Assembly (NCBI GenBank): GCA_947385955.1
Contig: CANDNA010000006.1
Location: forward strand, 1 to 64,000
DNA length: 64,000 bases
From: an uncultured Clostridia bacterium
Lineage (GTDB): Bacteria; Bacillota; Clostridia; Lachnospirales; Lachnospiraceae
Direction: 5' to 3'
This document shows positions 1-9,077 of the stretch, in pieces. The notes beneath the pieces are model-generated. The model saw nothing but the letters and a program-made list of their open reading frames with translations, searched no databases and was not told the origin of the DNA. Position numbers and translations under genes: made by a program. The stretch's first letter is position 1; each line of letters starts with the position of its first letter.

Positions 1-163
1 GCCGTCTCACGCGTCCGAACCCGTTACCCGCACCATCCGGGTATCTGCTGTTTTTGATTCCAGTTCCGCAGATTCCCTCCCTGCGCATCTCTTCCGGAAC
101 AGTTCCCGGCCGCTTTCTGCGTCCGCTCTCTGTTCCATGCGCTGTCTTGGTATCTGCTGTTTT

Positions 164-1453
164 TTATTTCTGGGATTCCCGCCGTACCTGACCGATGGTC
201 TTTCCCGCATACTTTTTAAACACCCGGCACAGGTATGCTGCATTGGGGTAGCCGGTCCGGTCTGCAATCTGCTTCAGTGACAGTTTTGTGGTGGCTGCCA
301 GTTTGGCTGCCTCTACGATCCGCAGGCCGGTCAGGTATTCTACAAAGGTGATGCCCAGTTCCTGGCTGATGATGCGGCTTAAATAAAAAGGACTGATCCC
401 GATGGCCTCTGCCACATTGTCCAGGGCGATGTCTTTTACAAAATTCTGCTCCATGTAGTGGATGGCTTCCTCCACGTAAGTGGAAAGGCTGCCGTCTCTG
501 CTCAGGCACAGGATCCGCCCCAGCTGTTCCTGCCAGCATTCCAGGCCGCAGCGGTTTTCTTCCTCTTTCTCCTCCGGCGGCTGGTCATACAGATCTTCCA
601 GGCTTTCCTGATAGGAAAGGGGAAGCTCCTCCAGTTTTTCATAAAAACCGCCCACGCCCGCCCGAAAATGCATTCCGTGCTCCCGGCTCAGCTCTTCCAC
701 TGCCAGATAGACCAGATCCCGTGCCCATTCTGCCGTATTTTCCTCCTCAGAGGATGTATTCTGCGCCATCAGGATCAGCACAATGCCGTGTTCCGTTGCA
801 TTGACAATGCAGTTGCACAGGCCTTCCAATGCATGGTGCACCGTTTCATTCCAGGCATTTTTCTCCGGCAGCGTCCCACTCTCCTCAAATCCCAGTGGAA
901 GAATGGTGGCAAGCGCCGCGCCACAGAAGCGGATGGCATGCATATCACAGTACATCTGCATACTGCTTTGGGATGGCTCCTTCATCAGAACCGAATATAT
1001 CATATCACTTTCCAGTACGGAATGCATACCCATCAGCAGAGAATGCATCTGATTTCTGGAGGCCATATCCTCCCGCTCCTTTTCAATGCTTTCACACACC
1101 TGTTTTACGGTATTGAGAAAGTTTTCCTTCTTATCCGGCTTCAGCAGGTATGCATCCACTTTCAGATCCAATGCCTGCTTTACATAGTCAAACTCATCAT
1201 ATGCTGTGTTGATGATAAACCTGGTCTTTACCTTTCTCTCATGCAGCAGTTGAATGGCCTGGATTCCGTTCATCCCCGGCATATTCACATCCACAATGGC
1301 GATGTCAGGCGAAAGCTGCTCCACGCTGTGGACCAGTTCATATCCGTCATTGACAATCGCTGCAATTTCGATGTCCGGAAATTCCCGTCTGGTAAACAGC
1401 TCCAGCCGCTTGCATGCCGCCTTTTCATCGTCTGCTATAATCAGTGTATACAT
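164..1453 (-). CDS. Response regulator, REC + AraC-type HTH (YesN-like)
   Basis: A 429-residue cytoplasmic transcription factor. Residues 1-120 form a receiver domain with an acidic pocket (ADDE near residue 8) and a predicted phospho-acceptor Asp55 in the context IVDVNMPG. The middle third is the variable linker usual for YesN proteins. About residues 325-425 form a two-helix-turn-helix AraC domain (ISPFYLSRIISQELG). It is the last gene of a binding protein - kinase - regulator set that follows an Mgl-like transporter, with 2 nt between it and the kinase stop. The family activates sugar-uptake genes, so the natural target is the adjacent transporter at 3976-7737; that target is inferred. Confidence 0.93.
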   Translation of the reverse strand: MYTLIIADDEKAACKRLELFTRREFPDIEIAAIVNDGYELVHSVEQLSPDIAIVDVNMPGMNGIQAIQLLHERKVKTRFIINTAYDEFDYVKQALDLKVDAYLLKPDKKENFLNTVKQVCESIEKEREDMASRNQMHSLLMGMHSVLESDMIYSVLMKEPSQSSMQMYCDMHAIRFCGAALATILPLGFEESGTLPEKNAWNETVHHALEGLCNCIVNATEHGIVLILMAQNTSSEEENTAEWARDLVYLAVEELSREHGMHFRAGVGGFYEKLEELPLSYQESLEDLYDQPPEEKEEENRCGLECWQEQLGRILCLSRDGSLSTYVEEAIHYMEQNFVKDIALDNVAEAIGISPFYLSRIISQELGITFVEYLTGLRIVEAAKLAATTKLSLKQIADRTGYPNAAYLCRVFKKYAGKTIGQVRRESQK

Positions 1454-1455
1454 AC

Positions 1456-2955
1456 CTACTCTCCTTTACAGACGTTCTGTCTGGGCACCACGATATGCAG
1501 TACTGTCTTTCCCTTGCAGCTATCCACCCAAAAACGTATCTGTCCCTTGTAAAACAGCTTCAGCCTCATATAAATATTCCGGATTCCCACATGGTTGTCC
1601 CGCTCATGCTCAAATATGCCGCTCCGGATTTTTTCCAGATATTCCTCCGGAAAGCCGCAGCCGTTGTCCTCGATTTCCATGACCGTAAAGCTGCCCTCGG
1701 CCCTGGTCCGGATGATGATTTTTCCTCCGCTGCGCATATGATACAGTCCGTGTTTCAGGGCATTTTCCACAAGAGGCTGCAGAATCATACAGGGCATTTT
1801 CTGTCCGCTGCACTGCTCGTCAGTTTCAAAGACAAAAGCGAACCGTTCTTCAAACCGGCATTTCTGAATGTAAATATAATCCTTCACATTCTCCAGCTCC
1901 TCTTTCAGGGAAACCGTTTTGGTCAGACGGTCCAGATTGTAGCGCAGGTACTCTGCCGTAATATCAATCAGCATTCTCGTCTGTTCCGCATCCTCTATGA
2001 CTGCAGAATTGGAAATCATATTTAATGTATTAAACAGAAAATGCGGATTGATCCTTGACTGGAGCAAATCCATCTGGCTGCTTTGCAGTTCATTTTTCAA
2101 GCGCAGATTGTCAATCTCCATTTCCCGGATCTGCTCCCGGATCTGGCTGTCCTGCTCCAGCTGCTCCACCTGCTCCTGTATAATATCCAGCAGCTCATTG
2201 ATCGTATCCGCCAGAATCAGCAGTTCATCATGGGACTTCAGTTCCAGACGTTCCGTATGGTAAAGATTCCCTTTCACACATTCCACAAACTGCGTCAGTT
2301 GCCCCAGGCTTTCCGAAATATTTCGGATGATTTTCAGGTTGTGGCGCAGATAAATGATCAGGCCCAGCAAAAGAAGGCCGATCTGCAGAAAGCTGATACT
2401 CCGGCTCAGCTTTACCATCTCCTGCTCCCTCTTCTGAGAAACAGTCAGCTCTATGGAATAAATTTCCTTAAAGCTGGTATTGATATAGTCCATCACCTCC
2501 TGCGCTGCCTGATACTGCCGGTCGATTTCCTCATTGCTGACTCTGCCCGGATTGTCAGACAGATAAGTTTCCAGCAGCCCGATCAGTGCATCACATTCTT
2601 CCAGATAGGTTTCCGTCATACAGGTCAGATCTTTTTTGGAACGGGAATACTCCCGTTCCACCTGTCGGTTGACCACCTCAATCTGACGCCGTATATTTTC
2701 CTTTTCAGAGGCATAGCTTTCCATACTGCTTTCCCGCAGATACAGATAGGCATCGTTGATCACCATATTGGAAGTCTCTATTTCCACATACAGTTGATTC
2801 AGTTCCAGCAGTTCATTCAGGGTGCTCCGATACCCTCTGGACAGCATCCAGTTCCCGATGGTGGCCGCTGCAAACATAATAATCACGCAGCAGAAAATCA
2901 CATAATAGCCTTTTTGATATTCCACACTGATGGATTTTTTCCGTTCTCTATTCAT
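1456..2955 (-). CDS. Sensor histidine kinase, YesM type (His_kinase + HATPase_c)
   Basis: About 499 residues. A membrane segment lies near the N-terminus and a second near residues 190-215; between them is an extracytoplasmic helical region, followed by a HAMP-like linker and coiled coil. The kinase core shows the family box RINPHFLFNTLN and the ATP-binding motifs ENALKHG and DNGCGFPEE. The start at 2955 overlaps the upstream binding-protein gene by 8 bp, which indicates translational coupling. A longer reading from 2997 would lie inside that gene and is less likely. It pairs with the AraC-type regulator 164-1453. Confidence 0.93.
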   Translation of the reverse strand: MNRERKKSISVEYQKGYYVIFCCVIIMFAAATIGNWMLSRGYRSTLNELLELNQLYVEIETSNMVINDAYLYLRESSMESYASEKENIRRQIEVVNRQVEREYSRSKKDLTCMTETYLEECDALIGLLETYLSDNPGRVSNEEIDRQYQAAQEVMDYINTSFKEIYSIELTVSQKREQEMVKLSRSISFLQIGLLLLGLIIYLRHNLKIIRNISESLGQLTQFVECVKGNLYHTERLELKSHDELLILADTINELLDIIQEQVEQLEQDSQIREQIREMEIDNLRLKNELQSSQMDLLQSRINPHFLFNTLNMISNSAVIEDAEQTRMLIDITAEYLRYNLDRLTKTVSLKEELENVKDYIYIQKCRFEERFAFVFETDEQCSGQKMPCMILQPLVENALKHGLYHMRSGGKIIIRTRAEGSFTVMEIEDNGCGFPEEYLEKIRSGIFEHERDNHVGIRNIYMRLKLFYKGQIRFWVDSCKGKTVLHIVVPRQNVCKGE

Positions 2956-3910
2956 AGGCTTCGGCCTCCGGGCTCTCCGAGGTGATCCAGTCCACATCTG
3001 TCAGGATCTTCCGGTCCCATACGCCTCCGGATTCGATATACTGCCGTATTTCCCTTACTGCAATCCGTCCCATCATCTCCTGCTGCTGTTTCATCACCCC
3101 TTCAAAGGCTCCCAGCCGCAGTCCCTGCAGCGTTTCCTCAGATAAGTCAAACACCACAATATGCTCATATTTTCTGTTCTGCCTGGTCAGTCTGGGCCCC
3201 AGCGCCTGGCCGGATGTGCCTTCCACGCACACCAGCGTATCCACCTGCGGATATGCCTTCAGAATGGCATGGTATTTTTCTATCACCCGAAGCCCGTCAT
3301 ACTGATTGTATTCCACACAGGCCACCTGCAGATCCGGATAGTCTGCCAGCACACTGCATATTCCTTCATAGCGCTCTTCCAGATTCGGATAGTTTTTCTC
3401 ACCGGATAACACGGCGATGGTTCCCTCTCCCTCTGTGATTTCTGCCACAGCCTCTCCCATCTTCTTTCCTGCGGCATAGTTATCCGTACCCACATAGAGA
3501 TGGGGAAACCCGCCGTCCACATCCGTATCAATCAGGACAATCAGGATTCCCTGCCTCTGCGCTTTTTGCAGGGCTTCCAGATACTTTTCATCCTCTATTC
3601 CCTGTACGATCAGGGCATCGGCCTTTGCCGCCGTTTCCTGACGGATCAGCTCCGTCATCTGGGGAACATCATAATTCATACGGGGCAATACGATTTTCAC
3701 ATCCACACCATACTCCAACCCGCCTGCAACGATCCCTTCCCGCGTCTTTGTCCAGTACACATAGTCATCATGGGGCAGCACTGCCGTGACCCGGATCCGC
3801 TCCATGCCACCGGTATCCGTCTGCCCTCGCCAAAACCAGAACACCCATGCTCCCACTGCGAACAGCCCTGCAAGAGCTGCCGCAAGCCAGCACCACAGCT
3901 TTCTTTTCAT
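2948..3910 (-). CDS. Membrane-anchored periplasmic sugar-binding-like sensor protein
   Basis: About 320 residues. One N-terminal hydrophobic segment (residues 5-25) looks like an uncleaved anchor, since no lipobox Cys follows. The rest is a Peripla_BP_4-type fold (VTAVLPHDDYVYW at the start, ALIVQG, VLIDTD, YVGTDNYAAGKKMG). It sits directly before a YesM kinase and overlaps it, the arrangement of three-component sugar sensors such as XylFII-LytS of Clostridium, so it probably presents ligand state to the kinase rather than to a permease. The start at 3910 has an AAGGGG site about 9-10 nt upstream; the ATG at 3937 lies before that site. Confidence 0.85.
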   Translation of the reverse strand: MKRKLWCWLAAALAGLFAVGAWVFWFWRGQTDTGGMERIRVTAVLPHDDYVYWTKTREGIVAGGLEYGVDVKIVLPRMNYDVPQMTELIRQETAAKADALIVQGIEDEKYLEALQKAQRQGILIVLIDTDVDGGFPHLYVGTDNYAAGKKMGEAVAEITEGEGTIAVLSGEKNYPNLEERYEGICSVLADYPDLQVACVEYNQYDGLRVIEKYHAILKAYPQVDTLVCVEGTSGQALGPRLTRQNRKYEHIVVFDLSEETLQGLRLGAFEGVMKQQQEMMGRIAVREIRQYIESGGVWDRKILTDVDWITSESPEAEAYE

Positions 3911-3975
3911 ACATCGATTGCCCCTTTTTTTGTCCATTATAGGATTTCCGGGATACAGGTGTCAAAACTCATCCA

Positions 3976-4977
3976 TCAATTCTTTCCTGCATATTTCCTT
4001 ACATCGATGGCTACTGCGATAATGATAATCAGGCCCTTTACCACAAACTGCCAGTAAGAACTCAGACCGATAAAAGTCAGGCCGTAATTGATAATATTAA
4101 AGATCAGCACACCTGCAATGACCCCGGGTACGGAACCGATTCCGCCGCTTGCAGAGCATCCGCCCACGATACAGGAAGCGATGGCATCCAATTCATAACT
4201 AAGGCCATAGGAACTGGTGGCGCTGCCGGTTCTTGCCGCTTCCAGGCAGCCTGCAAATCCGTACAGGGCGCCTGCCAGCATATAGGTAATCATCAGAATC
4301 TTGAATACATTAATTCCCGAAACTTTGGCTGCATTGGCGTTACCGCCCACTGCAAAGATTTCACGTCCCAGACAAGTCCTTGTCTGGATAATCCATACAA
4401 TAGCACACAGTGCCAGTGCGATAATGACAAGGATGGGAATCCCCATAATCTGTCCTGTGCCCAGATTGCCGAAGGCTTCCTGATAGCCGCCCAGAGGCTG
4501 GGAATTGTTGGGCGCTTTATTAAAGTATAGACAGTTCACACCATATGCAATCATCTGCATACCCAAAGTGGCCAGGAATGCCGGAACCTTCAGTTTTGCC
4601 ACCGCATAGCCGTTGCAGGCGCCTACCAGAAGTCCCACCAGTACGGAAGCCAGTACCGGTACGATCACCGGAAGCTCTCCCATCTCGGGCCAGAATTTAT
4701 TGGCATAGGCAGCCTGCTGTGCCAGGGAACCGGATACCACTGCCGCAAGGCCTACCACACGTCCGCCTGACAGATCGGCGGAGCCGGATACGATGATAAA
4801 CATACAGCCCAGCGCCACCAGCATCCTGGTGGAACTCTGGGTCAGAATATCCCGGAACACACGGATGGAAATAAATTTCGGTGAAATAATCGCGATGATA
4901 ATCACAATTAGCAGCATTATCAGGTACAGGGCATAATTCATCATAAAATCTTTGATTTTACCGTTTTTCAGTTGCAT
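3976..4977 (-). CDS. CUT2 sugar ABC transporter permease (MglC/RbsC family)
   Basis: About 333 residues, strongly hydrophobic with 8-10 predicted membrane segments, typical BPD_transp_2 architecture (GCMFIIVSGSADLSGG early; GFAGCLEAARTGSA and IVGGCSASGGIGSVPG late). It forms the membrane channel with the double ATPase encoded just upstream. The start at 4977 overlaps the ATPase stop by 20 nt and has GGGAGAG upstream. Substrate is most likely galactose, glucose or a methyl-galactoside, judged from the cognate binding protein at 6586-7737; permeases of this family do not reveal the substrate. Confidence 0.9.
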   Translation of the reverse strand: MQLKNGKIKDFMMNYALYLIMLLIVIIIAIISPKFISIRVFRDILTQSSTRMLVALGCMFIIVSGSADLSGGRVVGLAAVVSGSLAQQAAYANKFWPEMGELPVIVPVLASVLVGLLVGACNGYAVAKLKVPAFLATLGMQMIAYGVNCLYFNKAPNNSQPLGGYQEAFGNLGTGQIMGIPILVIIALALCAIVWIIQTRTCLGREIFAVGGNANAAKVSGINVFKILMITYMLAGALYGFAGCLEAARTGSATSSYGLSYELDAIASCIVGGCSASGGIGSVPGVIAGVLIFNIINYGLTFIGLSSYWQFVVKGLIIIIAVAIDVRKYAGKN

Positions 4978-6517
4978 ATTCGCTCTCTCCCTTCTCATAG
5001 GTACTTGCAAGATACATAATGCGTTCGTCCGATACTTCATCCCGATTCAGGATCCCGGACAGATGCCCTTCACACATAACCATGATCCGGTCAGACATTC
5101 CCATCAGCTCCGGCATTTCGGAACTGATCATAATCACACATTTTCCGTTCTGTACCATTTCTTCCATCAGACAGTAAATCTCATATTTCGCACCCACATC
5201 AATACCGCGGGTGGGTTCATCCATAATCAGGATATCCGGCTCCAACAGCATCCACCGTCCCAGCAGCGCTTTCTGCTGATTGCCTCCTGACAGATACTGA
5301 ATCTGTGTTTTCAGCCCCGGTGTCTTGATTGACAGAGATTCCACATATTTCTGTGCGTCCTCTGTCCGGGCCGCATAATTGAGAAATCCTGTTCCTCCTG
5401 TATACCGTTTATGGTTTGCCGTCTGATTTGCCAGTACGATGTTCTCTCCCACTGACAGCATGGGAATGATTCCGGTCACACGGCGTTCCTCTGTCAGCAG
5501 AGCGATTTTATGCCGGATGGCTTCCTGAGGGCTGCCGATTTTCACCTCTTCCCCGTCGATCCGGACCGTTCCCGACGCAATCGGCCGAAGTCCGAAAATA
5601 CTTTCCATCAGTTCGGTTCTCTGTGCGCCCACCAGCCCGCCGATCCCCAGTATCTCACCTCTGTGAAGTGCAAAGCTGATATCTGTAAAAGAATGGGGAA
5701 CCGCAGATGTCAGGTGGGATACTTCCAGGAATACCTCCCCCGGTGTATGCTCCGGTTTCGGGAAGCGGTTGGTCATATCCCGTCCCACCATCTTGCTGAC
5801 GATGCTGTCCATATCAAGCTCTTTCGTGGGCCAGTTTCCCACCAGCTGCCCGTCCCGCAGCACGGTTACCTCATCTGTGATATCCAGTACCTCTTCAATC
5901 TTATGGGATATGTAAATAATGGCAACCCCCTGTGCCGTCAGCTTTTTGATAATGGCAAACAGAAGTTCCGACTCTGTTTCGGTCAGTGAGGAAGTCGGCT
6001 CATCCATAATAATTACCTTGGCGCCATAGGAAACGGCTCTGGCAATTTCCAGAAGCTGACAGTGGGATACCGACAGATTGCTCACCTTTTCCTTCGGATC
6101 GATGTGGATTCCCAGATCTTCAAACAATTTCTGCGTATCCTGGAACATCTTCCGGTCATCTGCCCAGTGGACACCGGCCACCTTCTTATAGGGGACTCTC
6201 CCCACCCATATATTTTCCATGACATTCCTAGTCATAATCGGGTTCAGTTCCTGATGAATCATGGAAATTCCCTGTAACATGGCGGATTTGGGCGTAGGCA
6301 GAGACACCACATTGCCGTCAATCCGTATTTCTCCTTCGTCAGGCTGGTACAGACCGAAAGCGCATTTCATCAATGTGGACTTTCCAGCTCCGTTTTCTCC
6401 CATCAGCGCATGCACCGTACCTGCCCTCACCGTCAGCGAAGCATCATCCAGTGCTTTCACACCCGGAAAGCTCTTACAGATGTGCTTCATCTCAAGGACA
6501 TATTTGGTTGCTTCCAT
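4958..6517 (-). CDS. mglA: CUT2 sugar ABC transporter, double ATP-binding protein (MglA-like)
   Basis: 519 residues with two fused ABC cassettes, as in all CUT2 importers. The first has Walker [13 protein letters not shown] near residue 40 and Walker B VIIMDEPTSS. The second has a degenerate Walker A (GIGGLVGAQRTELM), an intact signature [13 protein letters not shown] and Walker B ILIMDEPTRG. A degenerate second nucleotide site is normal for this family. It follows the binding-protein gene after a stem-loop and overlaps the permease gene. The Mgl assignment rests mainly on the binding protein. Confidence 0.9.
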   Translation of the reverse strand: MEATKYVLEMKHICKSFPGVKALDDASLTVRAGTVHALMGENGAGKSTLMKCAFGLYQPDEGEIRIDGNVVSLPTPKSAMLQGISMIHQELNPIMTRNVMENIWVGRVPYKKVAGVHWADDRKMFQDTQKLFEDLGIHIDPKEKVSNLSVSHCQLLEIARAVSYGAKVIIMDEPTSSLTETESELLFAIIKKLTAQGVAIIYISHKIEEVLDITDEVTVLRDGQLVGNWPTKELDMDSIVSKMVGRDMTNRFPKPEHTPGEVFLEVSHLTSAVPHSFTDISFALHRGEILGIGGLVGAQRTELMESIFGLRPIASGTVRIDGEEVKIGSPQEAIRHKIALLTEERRVTGIIPMLSVGENIVLANQTANHKRYTGGTGFLNYAARTEDAQKYVESLSIKTPGLKTQIQYLSGGNQQKALLGRWMLLEPDILIMDEPTRGIDVGAKYEIYCLMEEMVQNGKCVIMISSEMPELMGMSDRIMVMCEGHLSGILNRDEVSDERIMYLASTYEKGESEYATEKR

Positions 6518-6541
6518 AGTAACCCTCCTCTGTATAAAACA

Positions 6542-6578
6542 AAGGGCTCCGGCGCCGCCAGGCAGTACCGGAGCCTTT
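6542..6578 (-). terminator. Stem-loop between binding-protein and ATPase genes (attenuator-like)
   Basis: GGCTCCGG at 6545-6552 pairs with CCGGAGCC at 6568-6575, and in minus-strand RNA it is followed by a T-rich tract (TTTGTTTT). It lies 10 nt after the binding-protein stop and before the ATPase gene, so it could lower distal expression or protect the 3' end of the proximal message. Confidence 0.7.
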
Positions 6579-6585
6579 CTTATGT

Positions 6586-7737
6586 TTAAAATGCTGTATC
6601 GTTGATATCATAGGTGGCCTGATCCACATTTTCGATCGTAACCGGTGAATAATCCAGCCATACTCTGTGTCCGTCCACGGATACGCCTTCCAGACCAATT
6701 GTCTCTGTAGTAACCTCTTCTCCGTTATTGGTCAGATACATGACTTTATAGATTGCTTTTGCCAGTGTAACCGGGTTGTTCATAGCCGTTACCAGAAGTG
6801 TGCCGTCCTTGATCGCCTGGCATCCGTTTACGGTAGCATCCACACCGCAAACCGGAAGGTAGCTGTCCTCTCCTGCGAAGAAGCCGCCTGCTTTCAGAGC
6901 TTCGATAGCCCCCAGAGCCATATCGTCGTTGCAGGCAATGACTGCATCGATGTCATCACTGTAATTTGCCAGCAGAGCCGCCACTTTTTCCTGCGCGGTA
7001 GCACGGCTGTAATCGCAGATGATCTCGCCGCCGATGTTGTTCACTTCTATTCCTGCATCTTCCAGAGCCTGTACGGAATACTGAGAACGTACTGTGGTAT
7101 CATAATGTCCCTGGATTCCCAGCAGCATCACATAATCCAGCTTGCCGTTTCCGTTGCGGTCTGCTTCCGGATGTGCTTTCCAGTACTCTGCCAGTGCCTC
7201 GCCCATAATCGTACCGGACTGGGTAGCGACAGAAGATACACTGTAGAGCTTGTCATTTTTCGCAAAATCCTCGTCTGTAGGGGTATCGGTATTGGCAAAG
7301 ATACCATAGCAGCCCTCTTCCAGAATCTGATCACAGATTTCAGAAATTGCTCCTGTGTTAATATTGTTCAGTACCAGATAATCCACACCCTGTGTAAAGA
7401 AATTGTTCATATTACTGGTCTGTGTACTTACATCATTGGTGCTGTCCGCATCCGTAATGGTAATCGTACCATCGGCTGCCCCGATATTAATCAATGTCTG
7501 GCGTGCATTGGAAATAAAGGTATCTGCAAAGTTGTACCAGACAACGCCTGCCACTGCTTCTCCTGCTGCTGCCTTTTCCCCTTCTGCAGGCGCCTCTGCT
7601 TCCTGCTCGCCGCCTGCTGCCTTATCTGCCGACTCCTGTGCGGGAGTTCCGGACGCTGCTTCCGGCGCCTGGGAACCGCAGGCTGTCATGGTTACCATAC
7701 AAATACCCAGTAAAAGTGCCAATGCTTTCTTTTTCAT
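6586..7737 (-). CDS. mglB: Galactose/glucose-type substrate-binding lipoprotein (MglB-like)
   Basis: About 383 residues. A lipoprotein signal ends in VTMTACGSQ, followed by an Ala/Glu-rich linker and a Peripla_BP_4 fold. An EF-hand-like calcium loop, DRNGNGKLDY, is followed by VMLLGIQGH; this matches the calcium site characteristic of galactose-binding MglB. Later motifs are AVIACNDDMALGAIEA and CGVDATVNG. The start at 7737 (MKKKAL) has AGGAGGAAAG upstream; the longer frame from 7773 only adds a non-signal prefix. It is first in the transporter operon and presumably the most highly expressed gene. Confidence 0.9.
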   Translation of the reverse strand: MKKKALALLLGICMVTMTACGSQAPEAASGTPAQESADKAAGGEQEAEAPAEGEKAAAGEAVAGVVWYNFADTFISNARQTLINIGAADGTITITDADSTNDVSTQTSNMNNFFTQGVDYLVLNNINTGAISEICDQILEEGCYGIFANTDTPTDEDFAKNDKLYSVSSVATQSGTIMGEALAEYWKAHPEADRNGNGKLDYVMLLGIQGHYDTTVRSQYSVQALEDAGIEVNNIGGEIICDYSRATAQEKVAALLANYSDDIDAVIACNDDMALGAIEALKAGGFFAGEDSYLPVCGVDATVNGCQAIKDGTLLVTAMNNPVTLAKAIYKVMYLTNNGEEVTTETIGLEGVSVDGHRVWLDYSPVTIENVDQATYDINDTAF

Positions 7738-7968
7738 ATTCTGCTTTCCTCCTGTTTTTTCTCTTTTGCACAAATTTTTTGTACTTTTCTTACCTTTTTT
7801 ATTGTATCATCCAAATTTTCTCCCGGATATTCTAAATATTTGTTATTATTTTCTTTGTTTGTCTTTCTTTCGCTCTTTGTTTTTTCACATTTTGCACAAT
7901 TTCCTTTTCTTGCAAAAATGTGACATCTTTTGCGGAAAACGGTTTGGTTTTATGCCGTTTTTTGCATG

Positions 7969-7997
7969 AAAAAAAGGAGGCCGACTTCATGGCCTCC
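7969..7997 (-). terminator. Intrinsic terminator after the PfkB kinase gene
   Basis: GGAGGCC (7976-7982) pairs with GGCCTCC (7991-7997) around an 8-nt loop. Minus-strand RNA continues into eight U residues. It begins about 25 nt after the kinase stop and separates it from the Mgl-like module. The remaining 230 bp up to 7737 are AT-rich and hold the transporter promoter, but I could not assign clear -35/-10 boxes. Confidence 0.85.
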
Positions 7998-8021
7998 TGT
8001 ATTCCCCTCTTTCTTTTCTTC

Positions 8022-8993
8022 TCATCTGCCTGCAATATAGGCTTCCACTTCCGCTTTCTCCGGCATCACCTTCAGCGCTCCCCGTCTGGTGGTAATCAGG
8101 CTGGAAGCTCCGTTGGCAAACGTAAGCATGGCCTTTAAATCTTCCTCTGTCAGAGACTCCAGGCCGTGTTCCAGCACATAATTTAAAATACATGCACAGA
8201 ACGTATCCCCGGCGCCTGTTGTCTCGATGGTATCCGGATTCAGGAAAGGCTTCACTTCCACTTTACAGTCTCCGTAATATGCCACACTGCCTTCCTTGCC
8301 CAGTGTGGTCAGCAGCAGTCTGATGGAACCGTAATGCTCCCGGATCCACTGAGCGCCTTCCTCCACAGTCTCACATCCGGATACGAATAGTACTTCATCG
8401 TCGGAAATCTTCAGAATATCACACCGTTCCATCCCATACAGAATCTGCTCCTTTGCATCCTCCAGGCTCTTCCAGAGAGGCGGACGCAGGTTGGGGTCAA
8501 AGGAAATGATAATGCCATTCTCTTTTGCGATCTCAAGCCCTTTTTTGGTAGCCTCCCGCACACCCTCATGGGTCATGGAAAGGGTACCGAAATGAAAAAT
8601 CTCCGTATCCCGGATGACTTCTTCCTTCACTTCGGATACATCCAGCATCATATCCGCTCCGGGATTTCTGTAAAATGCAAAATCTCTGTCTCCGTCCTCA
8701 GCCGTATGTACAAAAGCCAGTGTGGTGCGCACTTCCTCATCCACATACAGGCATTTTGTATCGATGCCCAGCTCATCCAGTACCTGCCTGAGCATCACTC
8801 CGAACTGGTCCTTCCCCACCTTTCCCATAAAGGCTGTTTTCTTGCCCAGCTTATTCAGCATAGCCAGTACGTTGCAGGGCGCACCGCCGGGATTGGCTTC
8901 AAACATGGGATTGCCCTGACTGCTCCGTGCATTTTCCGTAAAATCAATCAAAAGTTCCCCCAATGCCAATACATCATATTTTTTTGCTGCCAT
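8022..8993 (-). CDS. PfkB-family carbohydrate kinase, fructokinase-like
   Basis: 323 residues of the ribokinase/PfkB fold. The N-terminal signature region contains GGAPCNVLAMLNKLG and FMGKVGKDQFG; the C-terminal signature TTGAGDTFCACIL carries the catalytic Asp and anion hole (GAGD). FDPNLRPPLW is the usual PfkB loop and favours fructokinase over ribokinase. It would phosphorylate a sugar imported by one of the neighbouring transporters. It lies 84 nt downstream of the Rbs-module sensor genes and ends in its own terminator. Exact substrate is not determinable here. Confidence 0.88.
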   Translation of the reverse strand: MAAKKYDVLALGELLIDFTENARSSQGNPMFEANPGGAPCNVLAMLNKLGKKTAFMGKVGKDQFGVMLRQVLDELGIDTKCLYVDEEVRTTLAFVHTAEDGDRDFAFYRNPGADMMLDVSEVKEEVIRDTEIFHFGTLSMTHEGVREATKKGLEIAKENGIIISFDPNLRPPLWKSLEDAKEQILYGMERCDILKISDDEVLFVSGCETVEEGAQWIREHYGSIRLLLTTLGKEGSVAYYGDCKVEVKPFLNPDTIETTGAGDTFCACILNYVLEHGLESLTEEDLKAMLTFANGASSLITTRRGALKVMPEKAEVEAYIAGR

Positions 8994-9077
8994 TCTTTTC
9001 TCCTCCCGCTGTTTTATTTTCCGATGTCTTTCTTTTTATTATATCTTCTTTTATTTCCGGAAACAAGTACCAACCAT

